64,000 bases of DNA from contig CAMDUL010000008.1 of assembly GCA_945878135.1 (NCBI GenBank), positions 1-64,000 of the forward strand, written 5' to 3'. This document shows, in pieces, positions 1-8,618 of the stretch (position 1 is the first letter of the stretch; every line of letters starts with the position of its first letter). The notes under the pieces were generated by a model, which was given only the letters and a program-made list of their open reading frames with translations, did no database searches and was not told the DNA's origin. The DNA is from Chthoniobacter flavus. Lineage in GTDB: Bacteria > Verrucomicrobiota > Verrucomicrobiia > Chthoniobacterales > JACTMZ01. Both the position numbers and the translations under genes were made by a program.

Positions 1-261
1 AACAGCAGAGAACGAAGATCTCGCTCTCGCGGCTTAAACGCCCGCGACGGCTTCCAGTTGACGCCTGCTAGGCGGGAAGCCGACGACAGCAGGCAACTCG
101 GCGGCGGGATCGACCGCTGCCGCCGGGGATCTTCTCGTGGACGATAGGATGAGGGTAGCGCGCTGCCGAGCAGCCCGAGTCCGAATACTCACCGGCAGCT
201 AAGCATGTAGCGGGCGGCGTTCAACGCCATGAGGACACGGGTTCGACTCCCGTCGCCTCCA
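1..261 (+). ncRNA. ssrA: tmRNA (3' part, truncated by window start)
   Basis: Transfer-messenger RNA, which rescues stalled ribosomes by adding a degradation tag. The window begins inside the tag reading frame. Codons 5-34 read A-E-N-E-D-L-A-L-A-A and end at TAA 35-37, the typical hydrophobic A-L-A-A end of a tmRNA tag. The 3' end forms a canonical T arm: ACGGG and CCCGT flank the loop TTCGACT at about 236-253, followed by the acceptor strand and an encoded CCA at 259-261. GC-rich segments between the tag stop and the T arm would form the pseudoknots. The 5' acceptor strand and alanine-tRNA-like half lie outside the window, so the full tag sequence cannot be read. Confidence 0.93.
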
Positions 262-326
262 GCCTTCGCTCGCCGCGCAGCAAGAGCGCAGGCTGCCACG
301 CCGGAGTCTCCGTAGGAGCGTAGTCG

Positions 327-344
327 GGCTTTCACTCGAAAGCC
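327..344. terminator. Hairpin downstream of tmRNA
   Basis: Perfect 7-bp stem (GGCTTTC / GAAAGCC) with the 4-nt loop ACTC, 66 nt after the tmRNA CCA end. It is nested inside a longer imperfect inverted repeat (CGTAGTC at about 319 and GACTACG at about 356). No U-tract follows, so it could be a terminator, a processing site or part of the element carrying the adjacent nuclease remnant. The rest of 262-406 shows no gene. Confidence 0.35.
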
Positions 345-406
345 ACAAACCGGCGAGACTACGGCTTGGCGAGCCAGCCTTTTGCGGGCAAGAAGGTTGC
401 AGTTTG

Positions 407-647
407 ATGTTTCACTACGTCTACATTTTGGTCAGCGGGACTGACCCGGCACGCCACTATGTCGGATCCACGCGCGATTTGCAGGCCCGCCTCGCTGCGC
501 ATAACGCCGTAAAAGTCAGACACACCGCCACACAGGCCATGGCGCATGGAAACGGCGGTGGCCTTTCGCTGTAGCGAAAAGGCGTCGGCCTTCGAGAAGT
601 ATTTGAAGTCTGGCTCGGGCTGGACTTTTGCGCGGCGACATTTGTAG
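407..647 (+). pseudogene. GIY-YIG nuclease family protein, frameshifted
   Basis: Small GIY-YIG endonuclease of the UPF0213/YhbQ-like type. The first frame from ATG 407 gives MFHYVYILVSG, then HYVGSTRDLQARLAAHN (the YIG and R motifs), then HTA, and shortly runs to an early stop at about 574. After the run at about 523-535 a second frame continues the family's C-terminus: RPWRMETAVAF, a Glu-Lys-Ala stretch, and FEKYLKSGSG to TAG at 645-647. Rejoining the frames needs about two extra bases (or one fewer) in the ACACCGCCACACAGG stretch. The full length of about 80 codons equals that of the intact family. Either the gene is dead or the sequence has an indel error; both halves are otherwise well preserved, so the break would be recent. 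Confidence 0.82.
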
Positions 648-728
648 AGCCGGCTGGGGCCCTACCGGGAGAATGAAGCGACCGACGCCGCGGACGGCGA
701 CGCTACAGGGGGAGGAGTGTGGCGGCGC

Positions 729-992
729 TCACGGATCGCCGAGGTGGCGGTTGAAGTGGCCGCGCATCCAGCGGAGGAGGAAAACGGCCGCGGGTACGAG
801 GGAGACGGTGACGGCCGCGGCGAAGACTTGGGCTTCCCAACGGTTGTGGAGCAGATGGTCGGTCAGGATGAGGGCCACCGCCAAGAGGCCGATGAAGCCC
901 ACCAGAAAGGCGATCGGCATGACGACATGTCGAAAGACCGCGCTTTCGCGCTGGCGGGCGAGTCTCTTGGTTCGGTGCGTGAATCGGGCCAC
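729..992 (-). CDS. Small two-helix membrane protein, unknown function
   Basis: 87 residues. A basic N-terminus (MARFTHRTKRLARQR) is followed by two predicted transmembrane helices, at about residues 25-45 (MPIAFLVGFIGLLAVALIL) and 53-73 (VFAAAVTVSLVPAAVFLLRW), and a short basic tail. No family is recognised. It lies on the minus strand 76 nt downstream of the DUF4870-type gene and could share its transcript. The hydrophobic pattern and ATG start support a real gene, but at this GC content a chance frame cannot be excluded. The opposite strand carries longer open frames without recognisable composition. Confidence 0.5.
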   Translation of the reverse strand: MARFTHRTKRLARQRESAVFRHVVMPIAFLVGFIGLLAVALILTDHLLHNRWEAQVFAAAVTVSLVPAAVFLLRWMRGHFNRHLGDP

Positions 993-1068
993 TGCGCAAT
1001 CAGTCTCCCCTGGAAAATGGTGCCCGAGGAGGTCCGCGTCAAATCACAAAATGATGCGCGGAAGCAAC

Positions 1069-1467
1069 TTACAGCAGGATCCGGATGGTCAGCGGGTAGC
1101 GGTATTCCTCGCCGTTGCCGGTTTTGATCGCGGCCACGACCATGAAGACGACCCAGAGGATGAAGACGACCGGGAGGATGAGGAATCCGATGAGCACGAA
1201 GCAGAGAATGCCGGCCACCGCCGCATAGATGGTGTAGCTGATCTGGAAGTTGACGACTTCTTTGCCGGTCCGGTCGAGGAGCGGGCTCTCGGGGCGTTTG
1301 ACCAGCCAGAGGACAAGCGGGGCGATGATGTTGCCAAAGGGGAAAACAAAGCCGGCGAAACCGAGCAGATGCATGACGACGGCGAGGGAACTGTCGTTGG
1401 TCGGGGACGGCGGGACTGCCGGGGGTTGATCCGATGGCGCGGGAACGGGCGGAGGGGTGTTTTCCAT
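1069..1467 (-). CDS. DUF4870 domain membrane protein
   Basis: 132 residues from ATG 1467 (MENTPPPVPAPSDQPP). A proline-rich cytoplasmic leader of about 35 residues precedes the DUF4870-type (Tic20-like) fold. The features are LAVVMHLLGFAGFVFP, then LVLWLVKRPESPLLDRTGKE with the typical short polar loop, VVNFQISYTIYAA, and a last pair of helices rich in Val, Leu and Ile. The family is widespread and functionally uncharacterised. The frame stays open further upstream to 1602, but that part runs into the hairpin repeat and has no membrane-protein character, so the internal ATG is preferred. Confidence 0.8.
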   Translation of the reverse strand: MENTPPPVPAPSDQPPAVPPSPTNDSSLAVVMHLLGFAGFVFPFGNIIAPLVLWLVKRPESPLLDRTGKEVVNFQISYTIYAAVAGILCFVLIGFLILPVVFILWVVFMVVAAIKTGNGEEYRYPLTIRILL

Positions 1468-1555
1468 GATTGTTGGATTAGTGGCGTGCGGGAGAGAGTC
1501 AATCAGGAAAGGGATGAAGAGAGGGATGAGACTTGAGTTTGAAAGGTGACTGAGG

Positions 1556-1627
1556 TTGTAGCGGCGGTCTATGACCATCGGAACATGAAGAGGGAAAGGC
1601 ACCGACGGTCATAGACCGCCGCTACAA
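1556..1627. repeat. 72-nt hairpin repeat, copy 1
   Basis: Two 26-nt arms (1556-1581 and 1602-1627) are inverted copies with one mismatch, separated by a 20-nt loop. The arms begin TTGTAGCGGCGGTCTATGAC. A second element with the same arms, the same loop length and a shared loop end (AGGCA) is at 28010-28081. It lies between two minus-strand genes (ABC exporter and DUF4870 gene). The arrangement resembles REP/REPIN-type mobile palindromes; in RNA it would be a very stable stem that could also end transcription. Confidence 0.9.
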
Positions 1628-1660
1628 GCGTGGGGGCGATGGAGTTGCGCCTCCTCTGCA

Positions 1661-3406
1661 CTAGGCTTCGTTGAGCAGGCCGGTGCCGGCGCAGAGTTTG
1701 GCGTAGAGGCCGCCCTTGGCCAGGAGGTCGTCGTGCCGTCCGCGCTCCACGATGCGGCCGTGGTCGAGGACGAGAATCTGGTCGGCGTGCCGGACGGTCG
1801 ACAGGCGGTGGGCTATGACAAAGCTGGTGCGTTTCTGCAGCAGCCGGTCGAGGGCTTGCTGGATGAGTTTCTCCGTGGTGTTGTCGACGCTGGCGGTGGC
1901 TTCGTCGAGGAGGAGGACGGGGGGATCTTTCAGGAGGGCGCGGGCGATGGAGATGCGCTGTTTTTCCCCGACGCTGAGACGCACGCCGCGTTCGCCCACT
2001 TCGGTGTCGAGTTGTTTGGGGAGTTTTTCAACAAAGGCGGCGGCGTTGGCGGCGCGGAGGGCGGTCCAGAGTTCGTCGTCGGTGGCGCCGGGTTTTCCGA
2101 AGCGGAGGTTGTCCGCCACCGTGCCGTTGAAGAGGAAGCTCTCCTGCGAGACGAGACCCACGACACGGCGGAGATCCTTTTTGGCGAAGCGGCGGATGTC
2201 CTCGCCATCGAGCGTGATGGCCCCGCCGGTCGATTCGTAGAAGCGCATGAGGAGTCCGACGAGGGACGATTTCCCCGCGCCGGTGGGTCCGACGAGGGCG
2301 ACGGTCTCGCCGGGCTTGGCGGTGAGGGTGATGTCGTGCAGGACGTCGGGACCGTCGCCGTAGGCGAAGCGGACATTTTGGAATTCGATTTCCCCGCGCA
2401 GCGGAGAGGGGACGGGGGTGTGGCCGGCATCGGGTTCGGCTTCGGCGTCGAGGATGTCGAAGACGCGTTTGCCGGCGGCGCGTCCGGCCTGGATGATCTG
2501 GTTGAGTTGATGGAGGCGTCCGACGGGTTCGTAGAGGAAGCGGACGAGGACGAGGAAGGCAACAAGGACGCCGAGGTCGAGGCGGCCGTTGATCGCGGCG
2601 TGGCCCCCGTAGGCGAGGACGACGAGACTGCCCATGGAGGAGAAGAAGCTCATGCCGGGGTTGTAGAAGGCCCAGGCGCGCATGACGACGAGGGTGGCTT
2701 GGCGGAGTTTCTCGCTGGCGGTGTTGAAGCGCGCGTGTTCGGCCGTTTCGCGGGCGTAGCCTTTGATCTGGCGGATGCCGTCGAGGTTGTCGTGCAGGAG
2801 GGAGTTGAGATCGGAAGCGGCGCGGCGTTGTGCACTGTAGCGTTTGCCGGCGGTGAGCGTGTAGGCCAGCGCGCCGGCGACAAGGAAAGGGACGGGCGTG
2901 AGCGCGCAGAGGGCGAGCGGCGGGCTCCACCAGAACATGAGGACGAGGACCACGGTGATTTGCAGGACGGCGACGGCGCCCTGCTCGACGCCGTCGATGA
3001 GGACGCGTTCGACATTGCCCACATCCTCGACAACGCGGGTCATGATATCTCCGGTGGCGCGATGGTCGAACCAGGTGAGCGGGAGCGACTGCAGCCGCCC
3101 GTAGAGATCGCTGCGGAGGTCGAAAAGGACTTTTTGTTCGAAGGTGTTGTTGAGGAGGATGCGCAGGGTGTTGAGTCCGTCCTGGGCGAAAAATCCGAAG
3201 GCGGCGAGCGCGACCATCGGCCAAAGGGCATCAACATTACCCCCGCGCAGGACGTCATCGATGATGCGCTGGGTGACCACGGGAAAGATGATCACCATGA
3301 CGGAGGCGCCGAGGGCGCAGAGGAGGGTGGCCCCGGCGAGGAGCGGGTAGCGGCGGAGGTAGGCGAAGACGCGGGCGAGGATGCGCGGGGAGCGTTGGGA
3401 CGGCAT
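1661..3406 (-). CDS. ABC exporter, fused permease-ATPase (MsbA/lipid type)
   Basis: 581 residues, the usual half-transporter length. Six membrane helices (residues about 15-310) precede a nucleotide-binding domain. Walker A is GPTGAGKSS near residue 372, the signature is LSVGEKQRISIARALL, Walker B is LLLDEATASVD near 494 and the H-loop is AHRLSTVRHAD. It would work as a homodimer exporting lipids or drugs from the inner leaflet; the MsbA-like reading is based on architecture only. Start ATG 3406 (MPSQRSPRILARVFAYLRRYP) gives the normal family N-terminus; the frame upstream to 3559 is not membrane-exporter sequence. It is divergent from amt. Confidence 0.93.
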   Translation of the reverse strand: MPSQRSPRILARVFAYLRRYPLLAGATLLCALGASVMVIIFPVVTQRIIDDVLRGGNVDALWPMVALAAFGFFAQDGLNTLRILLNNTFEQKVLFDLRSDLYGRLQSLPLTWFDHRATGDIMTRVVEDVGNVERVLIDGVEQGAVAVLQITVVLVLMFWWSPPLALCALTPVPFLVAGALAYTLTAGKRYSAQRRAASDLNSLLHDNLDGIRQIKGYARETAEHARFNTASEKLRQATLVVMRAWAFYNPGMSFFSSMGSLVVLAYGGHAAINGRLDLGVLVAFLVLVRFLYEPVGRLHQLNQIIQAGRAAGKRVFDILDAEAEPDAGHTPVPSPLRGEIEFQNVRFAYGDGPDVLHDITLTAKPGETVALVGPTGAGKSSLVGLLMRFYESTGGAITLDGEDIRRFAKKDLRRVVGLVSQESFLFNGTVADNLRFGKPGATDDELWTALRAANAAAFVEKLPKQLDTEVGERGVRLSVGEKQRISIARALLKDPPVLLLDEATASVDNTTEKLIQQALDRLLQKRTSFVIAHRLSTVRHADQILVLDHGRIVERGRHDDLLAKGGLYAKLCAGTGLLNEA

Positions 3407-3760
3407 GAAGGGAGAGTAGTATCGGTTGGCGGCCGGCCGGGCGAGCCGTTGCTGCGTGCCCCGCTCCAGAAGCCGGAACCCGTTTGCGGTGCGGCTTCGC
3501 GCTCTCCGGCACCACACCAAGGCAAAAACCCGCTCCCCGCGGTGGCTACAAAGCGACACCCCGCGGTCCGGAGTGGTGTGGAAATTCGACCATCTGTCCG
3601 GTCGGACGGAGTCCCGATCGTTTTTCGGTCATCTTGGCACGGCGGTTGCTCAATCCCTCATCACCGGCAATTTGCTCACCCGTGCGGTCGCCCCGATTTC
3701 TCCGGGTAGTCCCGCGGTCGCAGGCCGGCCAACTGAAAACAAAAACCTAACCACACAATT
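3407..3760. other. 354-bp divergent intergenic region
   Basis: Non-coding stretch between the divergent ABC exporter and amt genes. It holds the sigma-54 promoter at 3635-3650. Open frames across it lack protein-like composition. I looked for the NtrC dyad (TGCACC-N-GGTGCA) upstream of the promoter and found only a weak half-like match (GGCACCACACCA near 3509), which I do not call a site. Confidence 0.6.
3635..3650 (+). promoter_or_regulatory. Sigma-54 promoter of amt-glnK
   Basis: TGGCACGGCGGTTGCT matches the -24/-12 consensus (TGGCAC-N5-TTGCW) exactly, with 10 nt between the invariant GG and GC. Transcription would start near 3661, about 100 nt upstream of the amt ATG. RpoN-dependent control of amt/glnK under nitrogen limitation is well established in other bacteria, so sequence and context agree. 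Confidence 0.88.
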
Positions 3761-5248
3761 ATGATGCGAACCAAACAATCCCCAAAGGGTCTGCTGCTCG
3801 CCGCGGTGGCGCTGGCCGTGATGGCCGCGGTCCCGTTGCACGCGCAGGACGACCCGTTCGCGGCCCCGGCCGCTGTTGTCGAAGAAACCACGGCCGTGCT
3901 GACCGATACGGCCGGCGATGTTGCCGTTGTCGCGACCGAAGCGGTGGCCGTGGTGGCACCGGAAGAACCCGCAGAGGAGCCGACTCCGGTCGAAGCCTTC
4001 TGGTCCGGCAAGGAAGCCGAGCAGGCCATCTTCACGGTCAACAACCTCTGGATCTGCCTCGCAGCGGCGCTGGTGTTTCTCATGCACCTGGGCTTCTCCG
4101 CGGTGGAGAGCGGGCTGACCCAGTCGAAAAACACGACCAACGTGCTCTTCAAAAACGTCTTCATCATTTGCATGGGTCTGCTGGCCTATGCGGCCTACGG
4201 ATTCAACGCCATGTATCCGGGCGACAACTGGTCCATCCCGGGCTGGTTCGCCATGGGCTCCCCGATTGCCAACGGCTTCACCGAGTCCGATGCGATCGTG
4301 GCCAATCTGACCAGTGAATACAACGCTGGCTACACCATCTGGGGCGACTTCATCTTCCAGGCGATGTTCGCCGCGACGGCCGCAACGATCATTTCCGGCG
4401 CGGTGGCCGAGCGTATCAAGCTCGGTTCCTTCATGCTCGCCGCGACGATCATCGTGGCTTTTGCCTATCCCATCACCGGTTCGTGGGAATGGGGCGGCGG
4501 CTGGCTGAGCGAAGACTTCATCGACTTCGCCGGTTCCTCGCTGGTCCACGCCTTCGGTGGTTACGCCGCGCTCGCCGCGGTGCTCGTGCTCGGACCTCGC
4601 GCCGGCAAATACGTGGACGGAAAAATCAAACCGATCCTCGGTCACAGCATGCCGTTGGCCACCATCGGCGTGTTCCTCCTCTTCCTCGGATGGTTCGGCT
4701 TCAACGGCGGTTCCGTCCTCAGCGCCGACCCGGTGCTCGTCTCCCTCGTTTTCGTGACCACGGCCTTGGCCGGTGCGGCGGGTGGACTCGCGGCCGCTTT
4801 CACTTCGTGGACCGTGCTGAAGAAGCCCGATCTTTCCATGTCCCTCAACGGCATGCTGGCCGGGTTGGTCGGCATCACCGCGGGCGCGGACAGCATCGCG
4901 CCGTGGCCGGCCGTTTTGGTCGGTGCCATCTCCGGCATCATCGTGGTCTTCTCGGTCCTCATGTTCGACCGCCTGAAGATCGACGATCCGGTCGGCGCGA
5001 TCTCGGTGCACGGCATCTGCGGCAACTGGGGCACCATCGCCGTGGGTATCTTCGGCGCGGGCGTGCTTTCCACGCAGATCATCGGCACGGTGGCCATTTC
5101 CGCCTTTGCCTTCATCTTCTCGCTGGTCACCTTCGGCGTGATCAAGGCGATCTTCGGCCTGCGCGTCAGCGCGGAGGAAGAGGAACAGGGTCTCGACATC
5201 GGCGAACACGGCCAGGAGGCCTACCCCGACTTCGTGGCCAACAAGTAA
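3761..5248 (+). CDS. amt: Ammonium transporter (Amt/MEP/Rh family)
   Basis: 495 residues. A cleavable signal peptide (residues 1-28, ending AVPLHA) is followed by an unusual Ala/Val/Glu/Pro-rich periplasmic segment to about residue 80, then the Amt core. Conserved elements include the GLTQSKNT stretch after the first core helix, FAYPITGSWEWGGGWL, the first pore histidine in GSSLVHAFGG and the second in ISVHGICGNWG. A short acidic C-terminal tail (EEEEQGLDIGEHGQEAYPDF) would contact the P-II protein encoded next. As a trimer it takes up ammonium under nitrogen limitation. It is driven by the sigma-54 promoter 100 nt upstream. Confidence 0.96.
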   Translation: MMRTKQSPKGLLLAAVALAVMAAVPLHAQDDPFAAPAAVVEETTAVLTDTAGDVAVVATEAVAVVAPEEPAEEPTPVEAFWSGKEAEQAIFTVNNLWICLAAALVFLMHLGFSAVESGLTQSKNTTNVLFKNVFIICMGLLAYAAYGFNAMYPGDNWSIPGWFAMGSPIANGFTESDAIVANLTSEYNAGYTIWGDFIFQAMFAATAATIISGAVAERIKLGSFMLAATIIVAFAYPITGSWEWGGGWLSEDFIDFAGSSLVHAFGGYAALAAVLVLGPRAGKYVDGKIKPILGHSMPLATIGVFLLFLGWFGFNGGSVLSADPVLVSLVFVTTALAGAAGGLAAAFTSWTVLKKPDLSMSLNGMLAGLVGITAGADSIAPWPAVLVGAISGIIVVFSVLMFDRLKIDDPVGAISVHGICGNWGTIAVGIFGAGVLSTQIIGTVAISAFAFIFSLVTFGVIKAIFGLRVSAEEEEQGLDIGEHGQEAYPDFVANK

Positions 5249-5614
<366 letters not shown>

Positions 5615-5660
5615 CCAATTGGCCCCCGCAGGGGGATTTGATTAGGTTGACATAGCACGA

Positions 5661-5690
5661 AGCGGCGGGGGCCCGGTCCCCGCCGCTTTC
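5661..5690 (+). terminator. Rho-independent terminator of amt-glnK
   Basis: A 10-bp perfect GC-rich stem, AGCGGCGGGG / CCCCGCCGCT (5661-5670 and 5678-5687), with a 7-nt loop, followed by TTTCGGCTTT. It is 46 nt after the P-II stop codon. The T-tract is short and interrupted. Confidence 0.75.
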
Positions 5691-5729
5691 GGCTTTGCGG
5701 GGGCGTGCGGATGGTGCAGGTTGGCAGGG

Positions 5730-6266
5730 ATGAAGAAAGCCCTGCTCCCCGCCCTCCTTGCCGCGCTCTGCGGTTGCGCCACTTTGCAGAAGCCGCAACT
5801 CGAGTCGCCTCCCTATCTTCAGGCGCTCGCGCAAAAAGGTTTGGATCCCGGCACCTACACCCGCATCAGCAAGGGGCGCGTCCTCGGCTACGATGACATC
5901 ATGGCGCTGGTCCGTGCCGGCGTGCCGGGCAGCATGACTGTGCCCTATCTCAAGGCGACCAAGACGCCCTACGACTTCTCCACCCGCCAAATCAACCGTC
6001 TGGTCACGGCGGGTGCGGATGATGAGTTGGTCAATTATCTCGGCAAGGCGAAAGGCATCTACCTCGAGGATTCCGGCAATGCGCCCGCATCGGCCGGCGG
6101 TGGAGCGGCCTTTCACCCTTATTGGTCCGACCCTTATTACATGGACGCGGCCCCGTTCGACTTCGGCTACCCGGATGTCTGGTATGACAGCGACAACTGG
6201 CGCAACGGCAACCAAGGCGGCGGTCATGGCGGCGGCGGTGGTGGCGGTGGCCACGGCGGGCGGTAA
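5730..6266 (+). CDS. Putative lipoprotein, glycine/histidine-rich tail
   Basis: 178 residues from ATG 5730. The N-terminus MKKALLPALLAALCGCATL is a lipoprotein signal, with lipidation at the Cys before ATL (lipobox L-C-G-C) or two residues earlier. The middle (YLQALAQKGLDPGTYTRISKG and on to the region GYDDIMALVRAGVP) looks like small helical repeats of the kind in Verrucomicrobia/Planctomycetes envelope proteins. The C-terminus turns into aromatic Asp/Tyr/Trp sequence and then a Gly/His-rich tail (GGGHGGGGGGGGHGGR) that could bind metal or be disordered. No function is known. The pxp operon starts 24 nt downstream. Confidence 0.75.
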   Translation: MKKALLPALLAALCGCATLQKPQLESPPYLQALAQKGLDPGTYTRISKGRVLGYDDIMALVRAGVPGSMTVPYLKATKTPYDFSTRQINRLVTAGADDELVNYLGKAKGIYLEDSGNAPASAGGGAAFHPYWSDPYYMDAAPFDFGYPDVWYDSDNWRNGNQGGGHGGGGGGGGHGGR

Positions 6267-6290
6267 AGCAGCCGCCGCGGTGCGGACGTG

Positions 6291-6953
6291 ATGGACTGGT
6301 CCGTTGAGCCCTACGGGCCGCGTGCCTGGCTTGTGCGGTTCGGGCGCGATTTGTCCGGGGAAACCATGGCGCGGGCGTTGGCGGTGGCGCGGGCGTTGGA
6401 GACGAAGCCCCCGGAGGGTTTGCGCGAGTTCACCACGGGGTTCGGTTCGGTGCTGCTGGAGCCAGAGGGCGATGACGAAGCGGCGGCCCGCTGGGGCCGG
6501 CGCGTCCTGCCGGAGATGATCGAAAATTGGCGGGTGCTCGATGTGGAAAAGACCGCGGCAAAAGCGGTGGAAATTCCGGTGGTTTATGACGGTGAGGATC
6601 TCGCGGAGGTCTCGCGTCTGACCGGCCTCGGAGCCGGGGAGGTGATCGCGCGGCACACTGGGCGCGAGTATCGCGTGTGGCTGCTGGGATTCGCGCCGGG
6701 CTTCCCCTACCTGGGCATGCTCGACGCGGCGCTCCATCTGCCGCGGCGCGACACTCCGCGTCCGCGCGTGGCCGCCGGAAGCGTGGCCATCGCGGGCGGG
6801 CAAACGGGGATTTATCCGGCCGCGAGCGCCGGCGGGTGGCATGTCATAGGACGCACGGCGGCGAAGCTCTTCGATCCGGCAGCACCGGACCCGTTTTTGC
6901 TGCGTCCGGGGGACTCGGTGCGATTCCTTGCGGTGGGAGCGGATGATGTTTGA
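6291..6953 (+). CDS. pxpB: 5-oxoprolinase subunit PxpB
   Basis: 220 residues from ATG 6291; a GTG lies directly before it. Family signatures include REFTTGFGSVLLE, the HTGREYRVWLLGFAPGFPYLG core (read from HTGREY to FPYLG) and VAIAGGQTGIYPAASAGGWHVIGRT. With PxpC and PxpA it forms the ATP-dependent enzyme that opens 5-oxoproline (pyroglutamate) to glutamate, a metabolite-repair activity. Gene order B-C-A with overlapping ends is typical. The homologous KipI protein of Bacillus is a kinase inhibitor, but the complete operon here favours the oxoprolinase role. Confidence 0.93.
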   Translation: MDWSVEPYGPRAWLVRFGRDLSGETMARALAVARALETKPPEGLREFTTGFGSVLLEPEGDDEAAARWGRRVLPEMIENWRVLDVEKTAAKAVEIPVVYDGEDLAEVSRLTGLGAGEVIARHTGREYRVWLLGFAPGFPYLGMLDAALHLPRRDTPRPRVAAGSVAIAGGQTGIYPAASAGGWHVIGRTAAKLFDPAAPDPFLLRPGDSVRFLAVGADDV

Positions 6954-7791
6954 ATTTCTCGAGGTCATCTCGCCGGGATGCGGCGCGACGTGGCAGGATG
7001 CGGGGCGTCCTGGCCGGAAACGTTTCGGTGTGCCCCCGGGCGGATGGATGGACGCGGAAGCCGCGGGCGAAGCGAACCGTTTGGCGGGCAATGCGGAGGA
7101 AATGGTCGTGGTCGAACTGGCCCTGCAAGGGGCGCGGTTCCGCGCGCGGCGCGAAGGGTGGCTCGCCGTGGCGGGCGCGTCGATGGGACCCGCGCCGGGC
7201 GTTGTCCGCAAAATGGCGCGTGGCGAGGAACTGGCTTTCACGCGGCACGAAGCCGGCGTCTACGCGTATCTGGCGGTGCCGGGCGGATGGTCGGCTCCGG
7301 TCATCCTCGGCAGTGCCTCCGTCTCGGAGCGCAGCGGTTTGGGCCGCGCTTTGGCCCGAGGCGACATCCTGTCGTGTCGCCACGATCCCGCGCGTCCCGG
7401 GCGGTGTCCTCCCGAGGATGCGCCCTCCGCGGCGTTTTATCCCCGGAACATCGCCGTGCGTGTCTGGCGCGGGCCGCAGTGGGCGGAATTTTCCCACGCG
7501 GCGCGCGCGGCTTTTTTCGCCACCCGTTGGGCCGTCTCCTCGCAGCTCGACCGGATGGGGGTGCGTTTGACCGGCGCAGTCATCCCGACGTCGCCGGCCA
7601 CCATGCCGAGCGAGCCGGTGCTTGCGGGTTCGGTGCAGATCACGGGGGGCGGACAGCCGGTGGTGACAATGCGGGATGGACCAACGGTGGGCGGCTATCC
7701 CAAGATCGCGTGGCTCGACGACGAGGCCTGCCGCCGCGTGGCGCAGGTTCCGCCGGGTGGATCACTCGAATTTTTGCCGCCGGACGAATGA
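6943..7791 (+). CDS. pxpC: 5-oxoprolinase subunit PxpC
   Basis: 282 residues (carboxyltransferase-like AHS2 domain). It starts at ATG 6943 (or the adjacent ATG 6946) inside the end of pxpB, giving MMFEFLEVISPGCGATWQDAG, the family N-terminus. Other signatures are RFGVPPGGWMD, YLAVPGGW, LGSASVSERSGLG, RLTGAVIPTSPA and the C-terminal PTVGGYPKIAWL. It partners PxpB in activating 5-oxoproline. It overlaps pxpA by 4 nt (ATGA). Confidence 0.92.
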   Translation: MMFEFLEVISPGCGATWQDAGRPGRKRFGVPPGGWMDAEAAGEANRLAGNAEEMVVVELALQGARFRARREGWLAVAGASMGPAPGVVRKMARGEELAFTRHEAGVYAYLAVPGGWSAPVILGSASVSERSGLGRALARGDILSCRHDPARPGRCPPEDAPSAAFYPRNIAVRVWRGPQWAEFSHAARAAFFATRWAVSSQLDRMGVRLTGAVIPTSPATMPSEPVLAGSVQITGGGQPVVTMRDGPTVGGYPKIAWLDDEACRRVAQVPPGGSLEFLPPDE

Positions 7792-8504
7792 AAGTGCTGC
7801 TCAACTGCGATTTGGGGGAAGACGAACCCGCGGAGACCACCGCGGCCCTCTTGGAGGTCATCGATCTGGCCAACATCGCTTGCGGGGGTCATGCCGGTGA
7901 CGGGGAGACGATGCAGCGCGTGGTGCGGGCCGCGCTCGAGCGCAACGTGCCAACGGGGGCGCATCCGGGGTGGCCGGACCGTGAAAATTTCGGTCGCGCG
8001 CCGGCCACCGTGAGCGCGCGTGATCTGACCGCCCTCCTCGGGGATCAAGTCGGCAGCTTCCGCCGTGCGGCCGCGGCGGTGGGTGGGCTGGTGGGTCATG
8101 TCAAATTGCACGGCGCTCTTTACCATTTGTGCGACGAGCGCACCGATCTGGCCGAAGCATGCGTCGATTGGATGGAGTCGGAGCTGGAGGGAGTGCCGCT
8201 CATTGTCGGAGCGGGCGGATTGCTGCATGCCGTGGCGGAAGCGCGCGGCGTGCCCTTGCTGCGGGAAATTTTCGCGGAACGCGGCTACGCCGACGAGGCG
8301 CGTCTGGTTCCGCGCGGCCAAGCGGGCGCGCTGATCGATGATCCGTCGAGGGTGGCTCGGAGAATCGGCGCGTGGAAAGAAACGGGCTACCTGGAAACCG
8401 GAGCCGGGAAGCAGTGGTTGGTCGAGGCGGAGACGGTCTGCGTGCATGCCGACTCGCCGGCCAGCGTGGATCTGGCGCGGGCGGTGCGGTCCGTGCTGGG
8501 TTGA
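7788..8504 (+). CDS. pxpA: 5-oxoprolinase subunit PxpA (LamB/YcsF family)
   Basis: 238 residues. Family motifs: LLNCDLGE at the N-terminus, IANIACGGHAGD-like (NIACGGHAGDGETM), GAHPGWPDRENFGR, VKLHGALYHL and VPRGQAGALIDDP. The family is often close to 250 residues. ATG 7788 overlaps the pxpC stop, so the three subunits are translationally coupled. No regulator gene is adjacent; the next gene is convergent. Confidence 0.94.
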   Translation: MKVLLNCDLGEDEPAETTAALLEVIDLANIACGGHAGDGETMQRVVRAALERNVPTGAHPGWPDRENFGRAPATVSARDLTALLGDQVGSFRRAAAAVGGLVGHVKLHGALYHLCDERTDLAEACVDWMESELEGVPLIVGAGGLLHAVAEARGVPLLREIFAERGYADEARLVPRGQAGALIDDPSRVARRIGAWKETGYLETGAGKQWLVEAETVCVHADSPASVDLARAVRSVLG

Positions 8505-8618
8505 GCGAACCTCCCCAGCGCGCAGACACCGCGGGCAAATCTCCGCCGCACATGGGCGATGATGACCACGCGGATGACCGCGGCCACGGCAAAGCCTGAA
8601 ATTTTTCGGGACTCGGTA

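Noticed and set aside
235-261. T-arm and CCA like a tRNA gene
   Set aside because: No anticodon arm or D arm is near; the upstream tag frame identifies it as tmRNA.
3500-3525. NtrC binding site upstream of amt
   Set aside because: GGCACCACACCA has only one half of the expected dyad.
8505-8618. Small gene between pxpA and the SDR gene
   Set aside because: The 114-bp gap has short frames without a ribosome binding site or recognisable protein.
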